Positions 37,927-47,607 of a DNA stretch of 64,000 nt are shown here, piece after piece. The position numbers and the translations under genes are program-made. Positions within the stretch are counted from its first letter, which is position 1; each line of letters begins with the position of its first letter. The stretch comes from Eleftheria terrae (lineage in GTDB: Bacteria; Pseudomonadota; Gammaproteobacteria; Burkholderiales; Burkholderiaceae_C): the NCBI RefSeq assembly GCF_030419005.1, contig NZ_CP106953.1:248001-312000 (forward strand). The letters run 5' to 3'. The notes below the pieces were generated by a model that saw only the letters and a program-made list of their open reading frames with translations, had not been told where the DNA came from and did not search any database.

Positions 37927-38413
37927 GGCATCTAAAAGGCACGTTGGCTCCGCGGGGGTGCGGCAGGGGTGGCGTGGCCGCCCGGGCGTTTTGCGAAGGG
38001 CGCCGCCGCTTGCGCCGCGTCAAGGCGGCCATTGCCTTGGTCGATGCTTCGGCGAGAGCGCTGCGCCCGCCGCATCCAGCGACGACGCCAGCCGAAAAAA
38101 TTAGTCGTGCCATGCCCTCGTCCGGTGTTACCGTGGGTCGTCGGGTTCCGGATCGCTTCTTCCACGCAGCCGGGCGCCCGTCCTCTCCTGCCGGCCTGTC
38201 GCCACGGTGTCCAGTTGCCGGCCGCTCGCCTGGTTCTCGATGGTCGAACCCGCAATGGCTGGCGTTGCCGCTACAGCTGATCCTGGCCGCCCATCGACGC
38301 GCAGTTGTCGTTTGCGCAAGCGAGGCCAGCGTCCCTGCCGCTGTGCGTGGACACCTTGAAAGCCGCATGGCATCGCGCGCTTTCAGCTTCATTGATCACC
38401 GGGAGGAAACCCT
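37927..38413. other. intergenic divergent region
   Basis: About 490 bases between the divergent ribbon-helix-helix and fasciclin genes. Apart from the repeats at its left edge and a GGGAGGAAA ribosome site at the right edge, nothing specific is seen. Confidence 0.45.
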
Positions 38414-38968
38414 ATGCAAGCACAGATGCGGCACGACGCACCTTCGATCCAGCCCGAGCTGCGGTCCCTGTCCATCGGCCGTGCCGACGAGAAAGGCACC
38501 GACTTGCTGAGTCTGATACGTTGCACCCCCCTGCTGCGCGTCTTTGCCGTACTGCTCCAGACCACCCAACTGTCAGAGACCCTGGGAGGCCGAGGCCCCT
38601 TCACCGTGTTTGCGCCGAGCAACGCAGCGTTCGGCGCGCTGCCTCCTCACTTCCTGCACGAGTCGATGCGCGACATGCGAGTGGCGAGCACCTTGCTCGC
38701 CCACCACATCGTTCCGTCGTGTGTGCGTGAACTCGACCTCGGCAGGGGCAGTTTGTCAGCGCTGCGCGGAGAAAGCATCTGCACCCGCAGCGACGCCGAT
38801 GGCCACTGGTATGGAGCTGGCAGGCTGATGGACACCGGCAGTGCAGCGAGCAATGGTGTCCTGTGGATCATCAACAAGGTGATCACGCCCTCGACACTGT
38901 CAAGCCGCCAATCCGCCTCGGAGATCCGGGTGCGCAACCCGTTGCTGTACGGCGTGCCGCGCAATTGA
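38414..38968 (+). CDS. fasciclin (FAS1) domain protein
   Basis: A 184-residue single-domain FAS1 protein. LLRVFAVLLQTTQLSETLGG, GPFTVFAPSNAAFGALPPHF and LLAHHIVPSCV are the H1/FAS1 core motifs, with the conserved NKVITPSTL end. Bacterial FAS1 proteins are usually surface adhesion proteins, but no signal peptide is visible in the N-terminus (MQAQMRHDAPSIQPELRS), so localisation is unclear. GGGAGGAAA precedes the ATG. Confidence 0.85.
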   Translation: MQAQMRHDAPSIQPELRSLSIGRADEKGTDLLSLIRCTPLLRVFAVLLQTTQLSETLGGRGPFTVFAPSNAAFGALPPHFLHESMRDMRVASTLLAHHIVPSCVRELDLGRGSLSALRGESICTRSDADGHWYGAGRLMDTGSAASNGVLWIINKVITPSTLSSRQSASEIRVRNPLLYGVPRN

Positions 38969-39228
38969 GCTTGGACCGGAGCAGAGGCCCCCCCCTGATG
39001 GCCCCGAGAAGCCACAGGCGATCGGCGAACAGCTCGCCCGGTTCGACGGATGCTGCCCACCGGATGGCGGGGTGCCCCGGCCCGCATTGACGCCATCGGG
39101 CCTGGAGAGGAAGTGGAACGAGTGTGTCTCGCACCAACGCCACACCCCGAGGACGCCAACACGGCCAAGACGCAGCCAGCGCATGGGCGGGGCAACGAGG
39201 GCCCCCGGAGATCCGGTGCCTGCCGCCC

Positions 39229-39522
39229 CTAATCGGGCCGGAGGCCGGCCGCCGCCGCGCCCGGCACTGAGCGTGGCGTACTTGCCTCGCTATGGATACG
39301 CCCTGTCGTCGTGGCCGGGGCACCGCCCGCTGGCACGTCGAGGCCGGTGTGGGCTTCGGCCGGTGCCACCGGGGCGCGATCTGCGCCGCCACAAGCCGGC
39401 AGCAGCGCACCGGTCGGCAGCACCGCGAGCAGCGCCAGCACTTGCCGTCGGTGCAGGGAGCTGGCCTCGGCAGCATGCCTCGACATCCCGGCCGCCGGGG
39501 CCCGTTCCTGTCGGATCTCCAT
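39229..39522 (-). CDS. short Tat-type lipoprotein, possibly a truncated gene
   Basis: A 97-residue product whose first half is a strong export signal: HRRQVLALLAVLPTGALLPAC has a twin-arginine start and a lipobox LPAC. The remaining about 50 residues are a Pro/Ala/Thr-rich linker with no domain before the stop. This looks like the leader of a larger surface lipoprotein cut short by a stop or frameshift. It lies just 11 bases downstream of the beta-helix gene on the same strand. Confidence 0.5.
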   Translation of the reverse strand: MEIRQERAPAAGMSRHAAEASSLHRRQVLALLAVLPTGALLPACGGADRAPVAPAEAHTGLDVPAGGAPATTTGRIHSEASTPRSVPGAAAAGLRPD

Positions 39523-39533
39523 GACGTATCCCC

Positions 39534-40853
39534 CTACCCTTGCACCGCGCCGATCGAAGGCGGCCGCCCAAAGGCTTGCCCCCAGGCGTCAGTCTGTCGC
39601 TTGTCAGCCCAGTCGAAGCCGGCCGCTGCCAGCGGCGAGCGGTCGGGCAGTCGCATCAACACATCCAGCAAGGGATCCACCGAGGCCGTGCCACTGCGGT
39701 CCCTCCCGCTCTCGTACCACTGCGCAAACGACCACGGATGGCCGCCGGCGATGAAAGGCATCGCACCGGAGGGCGTCCACCAGGCGTTGTGGTCCACCAT
39801 CCAGGCCGCCAGGGCTCCGGCGGGAATCTCCAGGCTGGCGCACGAGGAGCGGTTGATCACGATGTTGTTGTAGAAATGTCCGCTGGTTCCGACCGCCACC
39901 TTGATCGCGTGGCATTGCGTATCGGCGCTTGCGACGAAGGTGTTGTTCAGGATTGCATTCCGGGTGGCCACGCCATTGCCGGTACTGTCCGGGCCGATGT
40001 AGAGACAGGTCGCCGTGTTCGACGAGCGGCGTTCATGGACGATGTTGCCGTAGATCGAGTTGTTGCTTGAGCGGATGTTCAGCGCCATGCCGGTACCCGC
40101 CCCCGCAATCTTGTTGCCGTAGATCAGGCAGCCGTCGCTACCGGCGGAGGTGACGATGGCCGCCTGACGCCCGTTGCATGCAAGGTGGTTGAAGGCAATC
40201 ACTGTTTGCGGCCAGCCGCGCAGCACATCGACCGCGTTTTCGTTATTGGTCGGAGCTCCGCCGATGAGGGTATTGCCGTAGATGACATTGCCCACACCCA
40301 GCCCCACGCCGTCGTGCAGGGTCACCGCATCACCGGTGGCGAAGACCTGATTCCCGGATATCCAGCCGCGGGAGGGTTTTGGCAAGTCGTTTCTACCGAC
40401 ATAGATGCCGGTGGTGACCTTGCGAAGGATGTTGCCCTCGACCACGGAATCGGACGCCGCATAGCGAACCCCGGTCATGGCGTTTTCGCCGACACAGTTC
40501 ACCACACGAAGCCTGGCACCATGAACCGCCTGGAACAGCGCTCCCACGCCATTGCCAATGAAATGCACGTTCTCGAAGCTCACCGTCTTGCTGGAATCGG
40601 TGCATTTCGATTCGATTCCTCGGTCGGGGGTCCATTGCAATACTGGCGCGGCCGCGGCCGGATCACCATAGTCCCGCACCGTGATGGCGCCCGGTGGCTG
40701 CACGGTGTTGACCAGCTCGATGACCGCCCCTCGTTTCAGCAGAACCACGGCGCCGTCCGACACATCGACGGAAGAATCCCAGTATTTCTTGGGACTGCGT
40801 TCACTCCCGTCCCCGCTGCTAGCGGCGGCCGAATCGATGTAGGTGATGGGCAT
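39534..40853 (-). CDS. right-handed parallel beta-helix protein
   Basis: A 439-residue protein with repeating beta-helix coils (YGNTLIGGAPTNNENAVDVL, CLIYGNKIAGAGTGMALNIR, NSIYGNIVHERRSSNTATCL, RNAILNNTFVASADTQ), as in NosD, pectin-lyase-like and chondroitinase B-like proteins. It has no signal peptide (MPITYIDSAAASSGDG), odd for a family that mostly acts outside the cell. No catalytic set can be pointed to; a polysaccharide-binding or lyase role is possible. Confidence 0.75.
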   Translation of the reverse strand: MPITYIDSAAASSGDGSERSPKKYWDSSVDVSDGAVVLLKRGAVIELVNTVQPPGAITVRDYGDPAAAAPVLQWTPDRGIESKCTDSSKTVSFENVHFIGNGVGALFQAVHGARLRVVNCVGENAMTGVRYAASDSVVEGNILRKVTTGIYVGRNDLPKPSRGWISGNQVFATGDAVTLHDGVGLGVGNVIYGNTLIGGAPTNNENAVDVLRGWPQTVIAFNHLACNGRQAAIVTSAGSDGCLIYGNKIAGAGTGMALNIRSSNNSIYGNIVHERRSSNTATCLYIGPDSTGNGVATRNAILNNTFVASADTQCHAIKVAVGTSGHFYNNIVINRSSCASLEIPAGALAAWMVDHNAWWTPSGAMPFIAGGHPWSFAQWYESGRDRSGTASVDPLLDVLMRLPDRSPLAAAGFDWADKRQTDAWGQAFGRPPSIGAVQG

Positions 40854-41201
40854 CTCCCCTCCTCAAGGAATGTGCTGCTCGACGAGCGCTGCGGAGTCTA
40901 CGCACCGATGTGGACGAGATCCAGACACCACGATGGGGGGCTGGTTCAGCGGCGAAGGCAGCTCACCCGGCCGCCCTCGCGCGCGGTGGTCGCTGACACG
41001 GCGATGCAGCGATCGGCACCTGTTTCGCGCCATCGCGAGGCTGCCGCTGGCCCGGGGAGGCGTGACGCGGCCCTGCCGCCGACCACCTCGAACGCACCAC
41101 ATCGCGCCGGGCCGGCGAATTCTCCGCCGCGCGGCGCAGCGCTCGAACCAGCTGCAGGACACCGACGCGGGGCGGACCCCAACGCCGCCACCGAGGTCGC
41201 T
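40854..41201. other. intergenic stretch, no gene seen
   Basis: About 350 bases between two minus-strand genes. The frames across it are Arg/Pro-rich and featureless. It presumably contains the promoter of the beta-helix gene. Confidence 0.45.
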
Positions 41202-42065
41202 TCAAGCGGTCGGATCGACGAGCGCGAGATCCACGCCAGGCGTCGCCCGCCGCGCGTGCGGCGGCGCCACCGATGCAGACGGTGCTTGCACTCCTGCGAA
41301 CGAGAGCACCTCCCCATCCTCCGGAACGAAAAAGCGCTCGCCCAACCCTCGTACGATGGCGGCACTGCGCAGCTGGGCCCGGGTCGTGGGACAGTGGTCG
41401 AGGGCTTCAAGATGGTTCGCGACGAAGGCTCCGCGACCAAGCGCCGCCAAGGTCATCGCCTGGCCCCCGTCCATGATGATCTCGCCCCCGAGGTCGAACG
41501 CCGCGCCGCCTGCGGGAACGATGCACACATCGGGGTGCCGACGCAGGACGCAGTCCTTTACCGTGTCGGTGAGAACGGTGTCGCCGGCGATGTACAAAGT
41601 CGGCTCTCCCGGGAATTCGATGAAGTAGCCGTAGCCGTGGGCCATGAAGCGGCCGACCCAGCCCTCGCCATGCAGGCACGGCACCGGGGTGATCCTCAGC
41701 CCGTCCACCGTGCTGCTGCCCGCCTGCTGCAATGCCACCGCATTCAACCCCCGACCCTGCAGGTGCACCAGGTCGTCAGGCATGCACAACACCGGCAGGC
41801 CACGCTGGCGCAGCCAGCGGCGCCCCGCGCTGTCGAGGTGGTCGAAGTGCCCCCGCTGGCAGTGCGTGATGAGGGCGTGCGTGGCCCGGTCCAACACGCT
41901 GTCGCTGCCAGGCGGCAGGTCGACCAGTGGATTGCGGCGTCGCTGCGTGGTGAACCACTTGAGGCTGGGCAAGGCACCGGCGGCAGCCAGCATCGGATCG
42001 ACAAGAAGGCGGTGGGGCCCGATCTCCACCAGGACGGTGGCATTGCGCAGTTGTGTGATGTTCAT
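41202..42065 (-). CDS. MBL-fold (UlaG-like) metal-dependent hydrolase
   Basis: A 287-residue beta-lactamase-fold hydrolase. It begins MNITQLRNATVLVEIGPHRLLVDPML as in UlaG-like enzymes, with a metal motif ITHCQRGHFDHLD that is a stretched form of the usual HxHxDH, then GYFIEFPGEPTLYIAGDTV and NHLEALDHCPTTRAQL carrying further metal ligands. Substrate unknown. It is divergent from a GlxA-type regulator 65 bases away, which may control it. Confidence 0.82.
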   Translation of the reverse strand: MNITQLRNATVLVEIGPHRLLVDPMLAAAGALPSLKWFTTQRRRNPLVDLPPGSDSVLDRATHALITHCQRGHFDHLDSAGRRWLRQRGLPVLCMPDDLVHLQGRGLNAVALQQAGSSTVDGLRITPVPCLHGEGWVGRFMAHGYGYFIEFPGEPTLYIAGDTVLTDTVKDCVLRRHPDVCIVPAGGAAFDLGGEIIMDGGQAMTLAALGRGAFVANHLEALDHCPTTRAQLRSAAIVRGLGERFFVPEDGEVLSFAGVQAPSASVAPPHARRATPGVDLALVDPTA

Positions 42066-42130
42066 GCGCTCATCCTCTTGTTTTCCCGCCCTTGCTACCA
42101 TGGCTGCTTTTGCCAGCTTCCGAGCATTTC

Positions 42131-43126
42131 ATGCCAACACCCCCCTCCCGGCGCTTGCGCGTCGGTCTGCTGCTGTACCCGGGCTGCGTGGCATCGGGGC
42201 TTCTGGCCACCGCGGACCTGTTGGCCGCCACTAACCTGCGCGCCGGAGCCCGCCGGTTCGATGTGCAGTGGGTGGGACTGCAGGAGGGCGATGTGGTGAC
42301 GGCTCACGAGCTGCGAATGCGGGCGTCGCAGGGTGTGGCCAGCGCTGCTTGCGATGTGGTGGTGGTGCCCGGCTTCTGGGCCCATTCCGTGACACAGATC
42401 GACGCGGTGCTGCAGGGCGAGCGGTCCCTGCTTCGTGCCATTCGCGGCTTGCCGCCATCCACCCAGTGCTGGGCCTACTGCAGCGGAGTCGCGCTGCTGG
42501 CCGAAGCGGGGCGCCTGCGCGGTCGTTCGGCCACCGCCACCTGGTGGGCGGCTTCCTGGCTCACAGCGCGCCACGCGGATATCGACTGGCAATGGCAGCA
42601 CAGCGTGGTCGCGGATCGACACGTCGTCACCGCATCCGGCACACATGGCTACCAATCCATCATCGGCCAGCATGTCACCCGTTGGCTGGGTGGATCCCTA
42701 TGGCGCGATGTCGAGCGCTTTGCGGTGCTGCCCCGGCCGCAATCGACGCTTGCGGTATTCCAGCGGCTGGAGGCCATCGACAGCGTCGATCCCTTGATGG
42801 CGCGTTTGCAAGCCTTGGTCGAAGGTCTGCCGGCGAATCAGCTGCGGCTCGACACCATTGCAGAGGCACTGGCCACCTCCTCACGCACCCTGGCCCGCCG
42901 CGTGAGCTCGGCGGCCGGGCACAGCGTCGGGGAACATGTGCGCCTGCTCAAGCTGCGCCAGGCTGGAGAACGCCTCCTGCACAGCGGCCAGACGGTGGCG
43001 CAGATCAGCGACGCACTGGGCTTCTCGGACGAGTCGGTCTTCCGCCGCAGCTTCAAGCAAGCGACGGGACTGACGCCAGGTGACTTCGTGAAGTCGTGCG
43101 GAACAGGCCCGACCGTCAGGGTGTGA
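42131..43126 (+). CDS. GlxA-type AraC regulator with DJ-1/PfpI domain
   Basis: A 331-residue regulator. Residues about 8-180 form a DJ-1/PfpI-like glutaminase fold (VGLLLYPGCVASGLLATADL, CDVVVVPGFW, TQCWAYCSGVALLAEAG, the latter carrying the nucleophile-elbow cysteine). The C-terminal part has AraC-type helix-turn-helix motifs (LDTIAEALATSSRTLARRVS, AQISDALGFSDESVFRRSFK). Divergent from the MBL-fold hydrolase gene, its probable target. A start 13 codons upstream is possible. Confidence 0.88.
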   Translation: MPTPPSRRLRVGLLLYPGCVASGLLATADLLAATNLRAGARRFDVQWVGLQEGDVVTAHELRMRASQGVASAACDVVVVPGFWAHSVTQIDAVLQGERSLLRAIRGLPPSTQCWAYCSGVALLAEAGRLRGRSATATWWAASWLTARHADIDWQWQHSVVADRHVVTASGTHGYQSIIGQHVTRWLGGSLWRDVERFAVLPRPQSTLAVFQRLEAIDSVDPLMARLQALVEGLPANQLRLDTIAEALATSSRTLARRVSSAAGHSVGEHVRLLKLRQAGERLLHSGQTVAQISDALGFSDESVFRRSFKQATGLTPGDFVKSCGTGPTVRV

Positions 43127-43390
43127 TCGAGGCGGCGCTGGTGCCGGGTGATCATCGCGCTTGAAGGCCGTTGTGTGCCGCTGGCAGAGCGACACCGGCG
43201 AAGGCGCAGCTGGTCTGCTGGTGCAAGCCAGGCCGGCCCGCGGGCCGATGGATCCTCCAGCGTCTCGATGACAGAGCCCACTCTGGTCAAGGTCGAACCT
43301 GCGATGCGAGTCCCTGGCTACTTCTGCAGGATGGTGGCACGCACGACGCCGATGGCCTAAAGTTCCCGGCAGGTTCATGAGGAGGCGCAA

Positions 43391-43783
43391 GTGAAAGCTC
43401 TGTCCAGCTCCTTGAAGGGCAAGTGGGAGGACAGGCTCGAGTCCTTGGTCGTCAAAGATGAGTTGCGGTGCACTTCGAAGCGCCTGCTCATTGACCGCTT
43501 GAAGCAAGCAGGACTCGACACACAGCAAGAGGCGGAGTCCCTGGCGGCCATCGAGGCGGGCTTGAAGGTCTTGAACGCATCGCGCATCGCCTTGGCTCGA
43601 GCATCGGATCAAGCGCTTGAGCCGCTCCGCTTGTCCAACTCCGATCCCAACTCATCACCACCCCATGCGGCGGATTCGTTCGCCGCCCCGCGCAAAAGCC
43701 GCCTGCGACGCCTCTGGGACCGCCTGCGCTCGCACCCGCTGCCCTGGGCTCACGCACAAGAGACCAGCTCGACACGACACTGA
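43391..43783 (+). CDS. small hypothetical protein, helical N-terminus
   Basis: A 130-residue soluble protein. The GTG start at 43391 directly follows GGAGGCGCAA, a strong ribosome site. The first 75 residues are amphipathic helices (KWEDRLESLVVKDELRCTSK, AESLAAIEAGLKVLNASRIA); the end is basic and Pro-rich. No family recognised and no informative neighbours, as it stands alone between GlxA and the RTX gene. Confidence 0.5.
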   Translation: MKALSSSLKGKWEDRLESLVVKDELRCTSKRLLIDRLKQAGLDTQQEAESLAAIEAGLKVLNASRIALARASDQALEPLRLSNSDPNSSPPHAADSFAAPRKSRLRRLWDRLRSHPLPWAHAQETSSTRH

Positions 43784-44245
43784 CTGACTGACCGGGCGAT
43801 CCGCGACACCGGGATCGACAACGGCAGCAGATGTCGGGCGGTACGCTGTCGCTGAAGGCTCGATAGCATCATCAATGAATGGCCGGCACGGGCCTGTGCC
43901 GATGGTTGCTGACACCGAATGAGCCTCAGGCTGGCGCCCCCCCTCCTCATGCCCCCGGGCCTGTTCTCCCACTTGCATGCCGGGAAGCGGTGGTGGGCGC
44001 CGGGCGAGCCACTGCGCAGGGCTCGTCTGTTGCAGGTGGAGCGGGCCCGGTCTGCCTTCATGGATGGCAGACGGCATCCCTCGACGGCTCCGTCAACGAA
44101 TGCCGGCGCACAGGCAGGCGCTGTTCTGCCCGGGGTCGAGGGCTACCGCGGGCCACCAACCACCGGGCGCATCCACACCGAGCCTCCCTTGCGCCGGCCG
44201 GACATCGGGAAACCCATGCCGTTTCCCGAGTTGATCCACGCTGCT
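43784..44245. other. intergenic stretch, no gene seen
   Basis: About 460 bases between the small hypothetical gene and the end of the RTX gene. The long open frames here are extensions of the antisense frame of the RTX repeats and carry no domain. Confidence 0.45.
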
Positions 44246-45508
44246 TCAGGCGCCGTAAACAAAGTCCGAAGACGCCAGGGTCGTGGATGCCGGGGCGCCG
44301 ACGTTCGCCAGCAGCATCGAGTCACCTCCTGCCCCGGACGTCGGGTTGTACCAAACCGTCCCGTCGGACGTGTTGACGTAGATGCCGCTGGCGCTGGCCG
44401 CGGAGTTGCCCGTCAAGCCCGCCCCCTTGAAGAAGGACGCCGCCGCCAGCGGATTGCCGCCCACGGCTCCGCCGACAAACGTCAGCCCGAGAATGCCAGG
44501 GTCGATTCCCCCGGCCAGGGCCTGGTCCAGAGCGTTGTCGAGCACCACCGTGTCGTCAGTGGTGTTGAAATCAGTGATGCCGTCTGCATGGCTGGCTCCG
44601 CTTTCAGCGAATACGAATCGGTCGAGGCCGCCACCGCCGGTCAAGAGGTCGTTTCCAGTCCCGCCGCTCATCGTGTCCGCGCCATTGCCGCCGTTGAGCT
44701 GATCAGTGCCGCCGTTGCCCGCCAACTGGTCGGCACCGTTGCCGCCGAGCAGGATGTCCCCGCCGGCCCCGCCGTTGAGGGTGTCGGCCCCACCACCACC
44801 GTCGAGCGTATCGCTGCCGGCACCGCCTTCCAGCACGTCGGCGCCATCATTTCCGTTGAGCGTGTCGTCACCGGCTGCGCCATTCAAGCTGTCGGCACCT
44901 GCACCGCCATCCAGCGTATCGTCGCCCGCGCCCCCGTTCAGCGTATCGGCGCCGGCGCCCCCCTGCAGGATGTCGTTGCCGGCCCCGCCGTTGAGGCTGT
45001 CCGGACCGTCTCCGCCGTCGAGCGTGTCGTCCCCCGCGCCGCCGTTGAGGGTGTCCACGCCGTTGCCACCCGACAGCGTGTCGTTGCCCGCACCGCCGGC
45101 GAGCGTGTCGTCACCGTCGCCGCCGTTCAAGGTGTCGTTGCCCGCCCCACCGGACAGCGTGTTGTCGTTGTCATTGCCGGTGATGACGTTGTCGAGTGCG
45201 TTGCCGGTGCCGGAGACCGCCATCAGGGGCCCCGTGTTGTCCAGGGTCAGGTTTTCGACGTTCGCGCCGAGCGAATAGCTAGCCAGCCGCGACACCACGG
45301 TATCCGATCCTTCGCCGGCGTTTTCCGTCACGGTGTCTCCTGCGGAATTCACGTTGTAGGTGTCGTTGCCGCTGCCTCCGACAAGTGCGTCATCGCCGGC
45401 CGACCAGTTGGCGTTCAAGACATCGTTGCCGGCAAGGCCGGAGATCTGGTCGTTGGCCGCTGTTCCGTTGAGGACATCGTTGCCTGCTGTTCCAGTGATG
45501 ATGGCCAT
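44246..45508 (-). CDS. RTX-type calcium-binding repeat protein
   Basis: A 420-residue secreted protein made mostly of about two dozen GGxGxDxLx nonapeptide repeats (GGAGNDTLNGGDGDDTLAGG and similar), which form a Ca-bound beta-roll. The C-terminal 120 residues (LDRFVFAESGASHADGITDF and a hydrophobic end SDFVYGA) resemble type I secretion signals. AAGGAGATTGAC precedes the ATG at 45508. There is no toxin or enzyme domain, so it may be a surface-layer-like or adhesion protein. No ABC/HlyD exporter is seen in this window. Confidence 0.88.
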   Translation of the reverse strand: MAIITGTAGNDVLNGTAANDQISGLAGNDVLNANWSAGDDALVGGSGNDTYNVNSAGDTVTENAGEGSDTVVSRLASYSLGANVENLTLDNTGPLMAVSGTGNALDNVITGNDNDNTLSGGAGNDTLNGGDGDDTLAGGAGNDTLSGGNGVDTLNGGAGDDTLDGGDGPDSLNGGAGNDILQGGAGADTLNGGAGDDTLDGGAGADSLNGAAGDDTLNGNDGADVLEGGAGSDTLDGGGGADTLNGGAGGDILLGGNGADQLAGNGGTDQLNGGNGADTMSGGTGNDLLTGGGGLDRFVFAESGASHADGITDFNTTDDTVVLDNALDQALAGGIDPGILGLTFVGGAVGGNPLAAASFFKGAGLTGNSAASASGIYVNTSDGTVWYNPTSGAGGDSMLLANVGAPASTTLASSDFVYGA

Positions 45509-46489
45509 GTCAATCTCCTTGAAGTGGAACTCCGCCCACACCGTTGCGCTCTTTCTGCAGCGCGCAGTGAGGGCGATGCGCCGAGGTGAACGCAACGCCC
45601 TCCATCGAGGACGGCCGCCAGTCCGGAGGTACGCCGCTAGTCCAAGCTAGCCCTCCCGCCGCCGGGAACCAAGCCGATTCTTGTAAGTGATGACAGCGCA
45701 GGTCGTGCGCGGGGAGGCAGCTCTCCGATCGGCAGAACATCGCCTTGAAAGAACTCGCCAGCGGAACTGCACGCGGGACGTAGCCCATGCAGTCGGCCAG
45801 CGGGACGGGTGGGCTGTGTGGCATGAAACAGGGGCGGAGCGCCGGCCGCGTCATGGACTCACCGCTCAGACGGCCCAAGCGGCCGCTCAAGGCACTACAG
45901 CAAGCAGGCCGCGCTGCGCCCCCTGTCAGACAGCGGCCATTGCCTGATTCGCCACCGCGCCCGTAAGAAGGCGCTGCGAGGAAATACCTGCGGGGCGCGA
46001 CGTCAGACTCCAGGCCCACTTCACCGAGGCAGCGCCCCCCGACCGGCCGCCGGGCCTTCGGCACCCACCTCGGCAGCGAACCCGCGAGAACCGCAGCGGC
46101 CATCGGTTCCTCCCGCGCCACAGCGCACCTTCCGTCGCTTGTGGGGCCCGACACCACGGCGAGGCCGAGACGGGCGGGCGTCAAGGCAGGTGACGACGAC
46201 CGGGGGCCGGTGACGCAACGTGCCGCGAGTCAGGAAGGCCCCTGTCACTGCTCCGCCCGCACTGTGACGCCGCTGACGGCCAGATCAGGGCTTGCAACGT
46301 CATCGCCCACTTGCGGCCCGTCGGTCCCCGCCGATTTGCCGTTGCTCAGCGACGCACAAGCGGCCCCGCAGATCGAGTGCAGCCACCCTGCCCGGGCGCG
46401 CACCAGCAATACGGCACCCAAGGCGCCAGCGGCGCGCGACACACCGGCTGGGCCGGCGTCAATCATCCTTGCTTCGCTGGCCCCCGGCC
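45509..46489. other. intergenic stretch of about 980 bases
   Basis: Lies upstream of the RTX gene and downstream of an AraC-type gene, both on the minus strand. One 82-codon minus-strand frame begins at a GTG overlapping the AraC stop codon, but its product has no domain and an odd composition, so it is not called. Otherwise nothing is seen. Confidence 0.4.
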
Positions 46490-47530
46490 TCACTCACGGG
46501 CGCGCGCAACCTCCCTCATGCCCAGGTGCTCGGCACGCGCTGCGCTGGGCGGGTGCCCGATGATGCGCTTGAAGGCGCGGCTGAACGAAGCTTCCGAGTC
46601 GTAGCCGAGTCGATTCGCGGCGACTGCGACGCGCATGCCGTCCTGCGTGATCCAGCGTCGCGCCTGGAACATCTTGACCTTCGCCACGTATTTCGCCGGA
46701 CTCTCGCCCACGGTGCGCGTGAAAGCCTCCGCGAAACTGGAGCGCGACGCGCTCATCAGATCGGCCAGCATCGGCACGCTCCAGTCGCGCTCGGGGTTCG
46801 CATGGATAGCTGCGAGCACCTTGCCGATCTTGGGGCAGCGGACCGCCGCGATCCAGCCGGTGGAATCGCTGCAGCCGCACTCCACCCAGGCGCGAATGAT
46901 GCTGGCCGCCAGCACGTCTGCCAGCCGCGCGAGGATGCCGCATGCGCCGAGCCGGTCGAGCGCGACCTCGCGCTCCATGGCCTCCAACAGCGCAGGCACG
47001 GTGGGGTCGCGCTGCGCCAGGTCGCCCGCACGCATCACGTCCGGCATCATCGCCATGAGCGGATGCAAGGGGTCGAGGTTGAAGCGCAGGGTGCCGCAGA
47101 ACATCACGTCGGACGCCGGCGGCTCGCGCCCTTCGCCGGACCCATCGGCGGCGGCCTCGGCGTCGCCGTGTACCAGGTAGATGTTCTCCGAAACCGCGAC
47201 GCGAGCGAGCGAGTCGATGTCCACCGCCGGCACCTCCGGAGCGCTCGCGAGCACGTGAAAGCTGCCGCGTGGCAGCAGCACCGCGTCGCCAGGATTCAGG
47301 CGAACCCAGTCGGCCGCCTGCGTGCGCAGCCAGCCGCCCCCACGGGCGACAAAGTGGAACCGCGCTGATCGCTGCGCCGGGAAGGCCACCGCCCACGGCG
47401 GGCGCAGCAGGCAACGGCCGTACTCCACGCCATCGAGACGCAAGCCCAGCAGGATTTGAGTGAGGGTGTCCCGCAACTCCGGGGAGTCGGGAGGGCGGCG
47501 CAGCGGAGGGTCGGACAAACGGTCAAGCAT
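46490..47530 (-). CDS. AraC-family regulator with cupin sensor domain
   Basis: A 346-residue regulator of the cupin_6/AraC type. The N-terminal cupin carries RSARFHFVARGGGWLRTQAA and LNPGDAVLLPRGSFHVLASA; the C-terminus has helix-turn-helix motifs (VPMLADLMSASRSSFAEAFT, VAVAANRLGYDSEASFSRAF). It is divergent from an MFS exporter 77 bases away, followed by an oxidoreductase, a common regulator-target arrangement. The ligand is unknown. Confidence 0.88.
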   Translation of the reverse strand: MLDRLSDPPLRRPPDSPELRDTLTQILLGLRLDGVEYGRCLLRPPWAVAFPAQRSARFHFVARGGGWLRTQAADWVRLNPGDAVLLPRGSFHVLASAPEVPAVDIDSLARVAVSENIYLVHGDAEAAADGSGEGREPPASDVMFCGTLRFNLDPLHPLMAMMPDVMRAGDLAQRDPTVPALLEAMEREVALDRLGACGILARLADVLAASIIRAWVECGCSDSTGWIAAVRCPKIGKVLAAIHANPERDWSVPMLADLMSASRSSFAEAFTRTVGESPAKYVAKVKMFQARRWITQDGMRVAVAANRLGYDSEASFSRAFKRIIGHPPSAARAEHLGMREVARARE

Positions 47531-47607
47531 TTTGGCTTTTCCGGCATGGAAACACCGAAATCTTATCCCTAAGCTGCGGACTCCGATCACAACCACGCCT
47601 CCAACCC

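Noticed and set aside
44246..45508. Regular repeats that could be mistaken for a CRISPR array
   Set aside because: The repeats are translated RTX nonapeptides of 27 bases without unique spacers; no cas genes are nearby.
43919..45589. 556-codon plus-strand frame with many repeats
   Set aside because: It is the antisense of the RTX repeats; the repeats of the minus-strand frame match the known GGxGxDxLx motif and that frame has the ribosome site.
46245..46493. 82-codon minus-strand frame whose GTG overlaps the AraC stop codon
   Set aside because: Overlap suggests coupling, but the product has no recognisable feature, an odd composition and an uncertain start; too weak to call.
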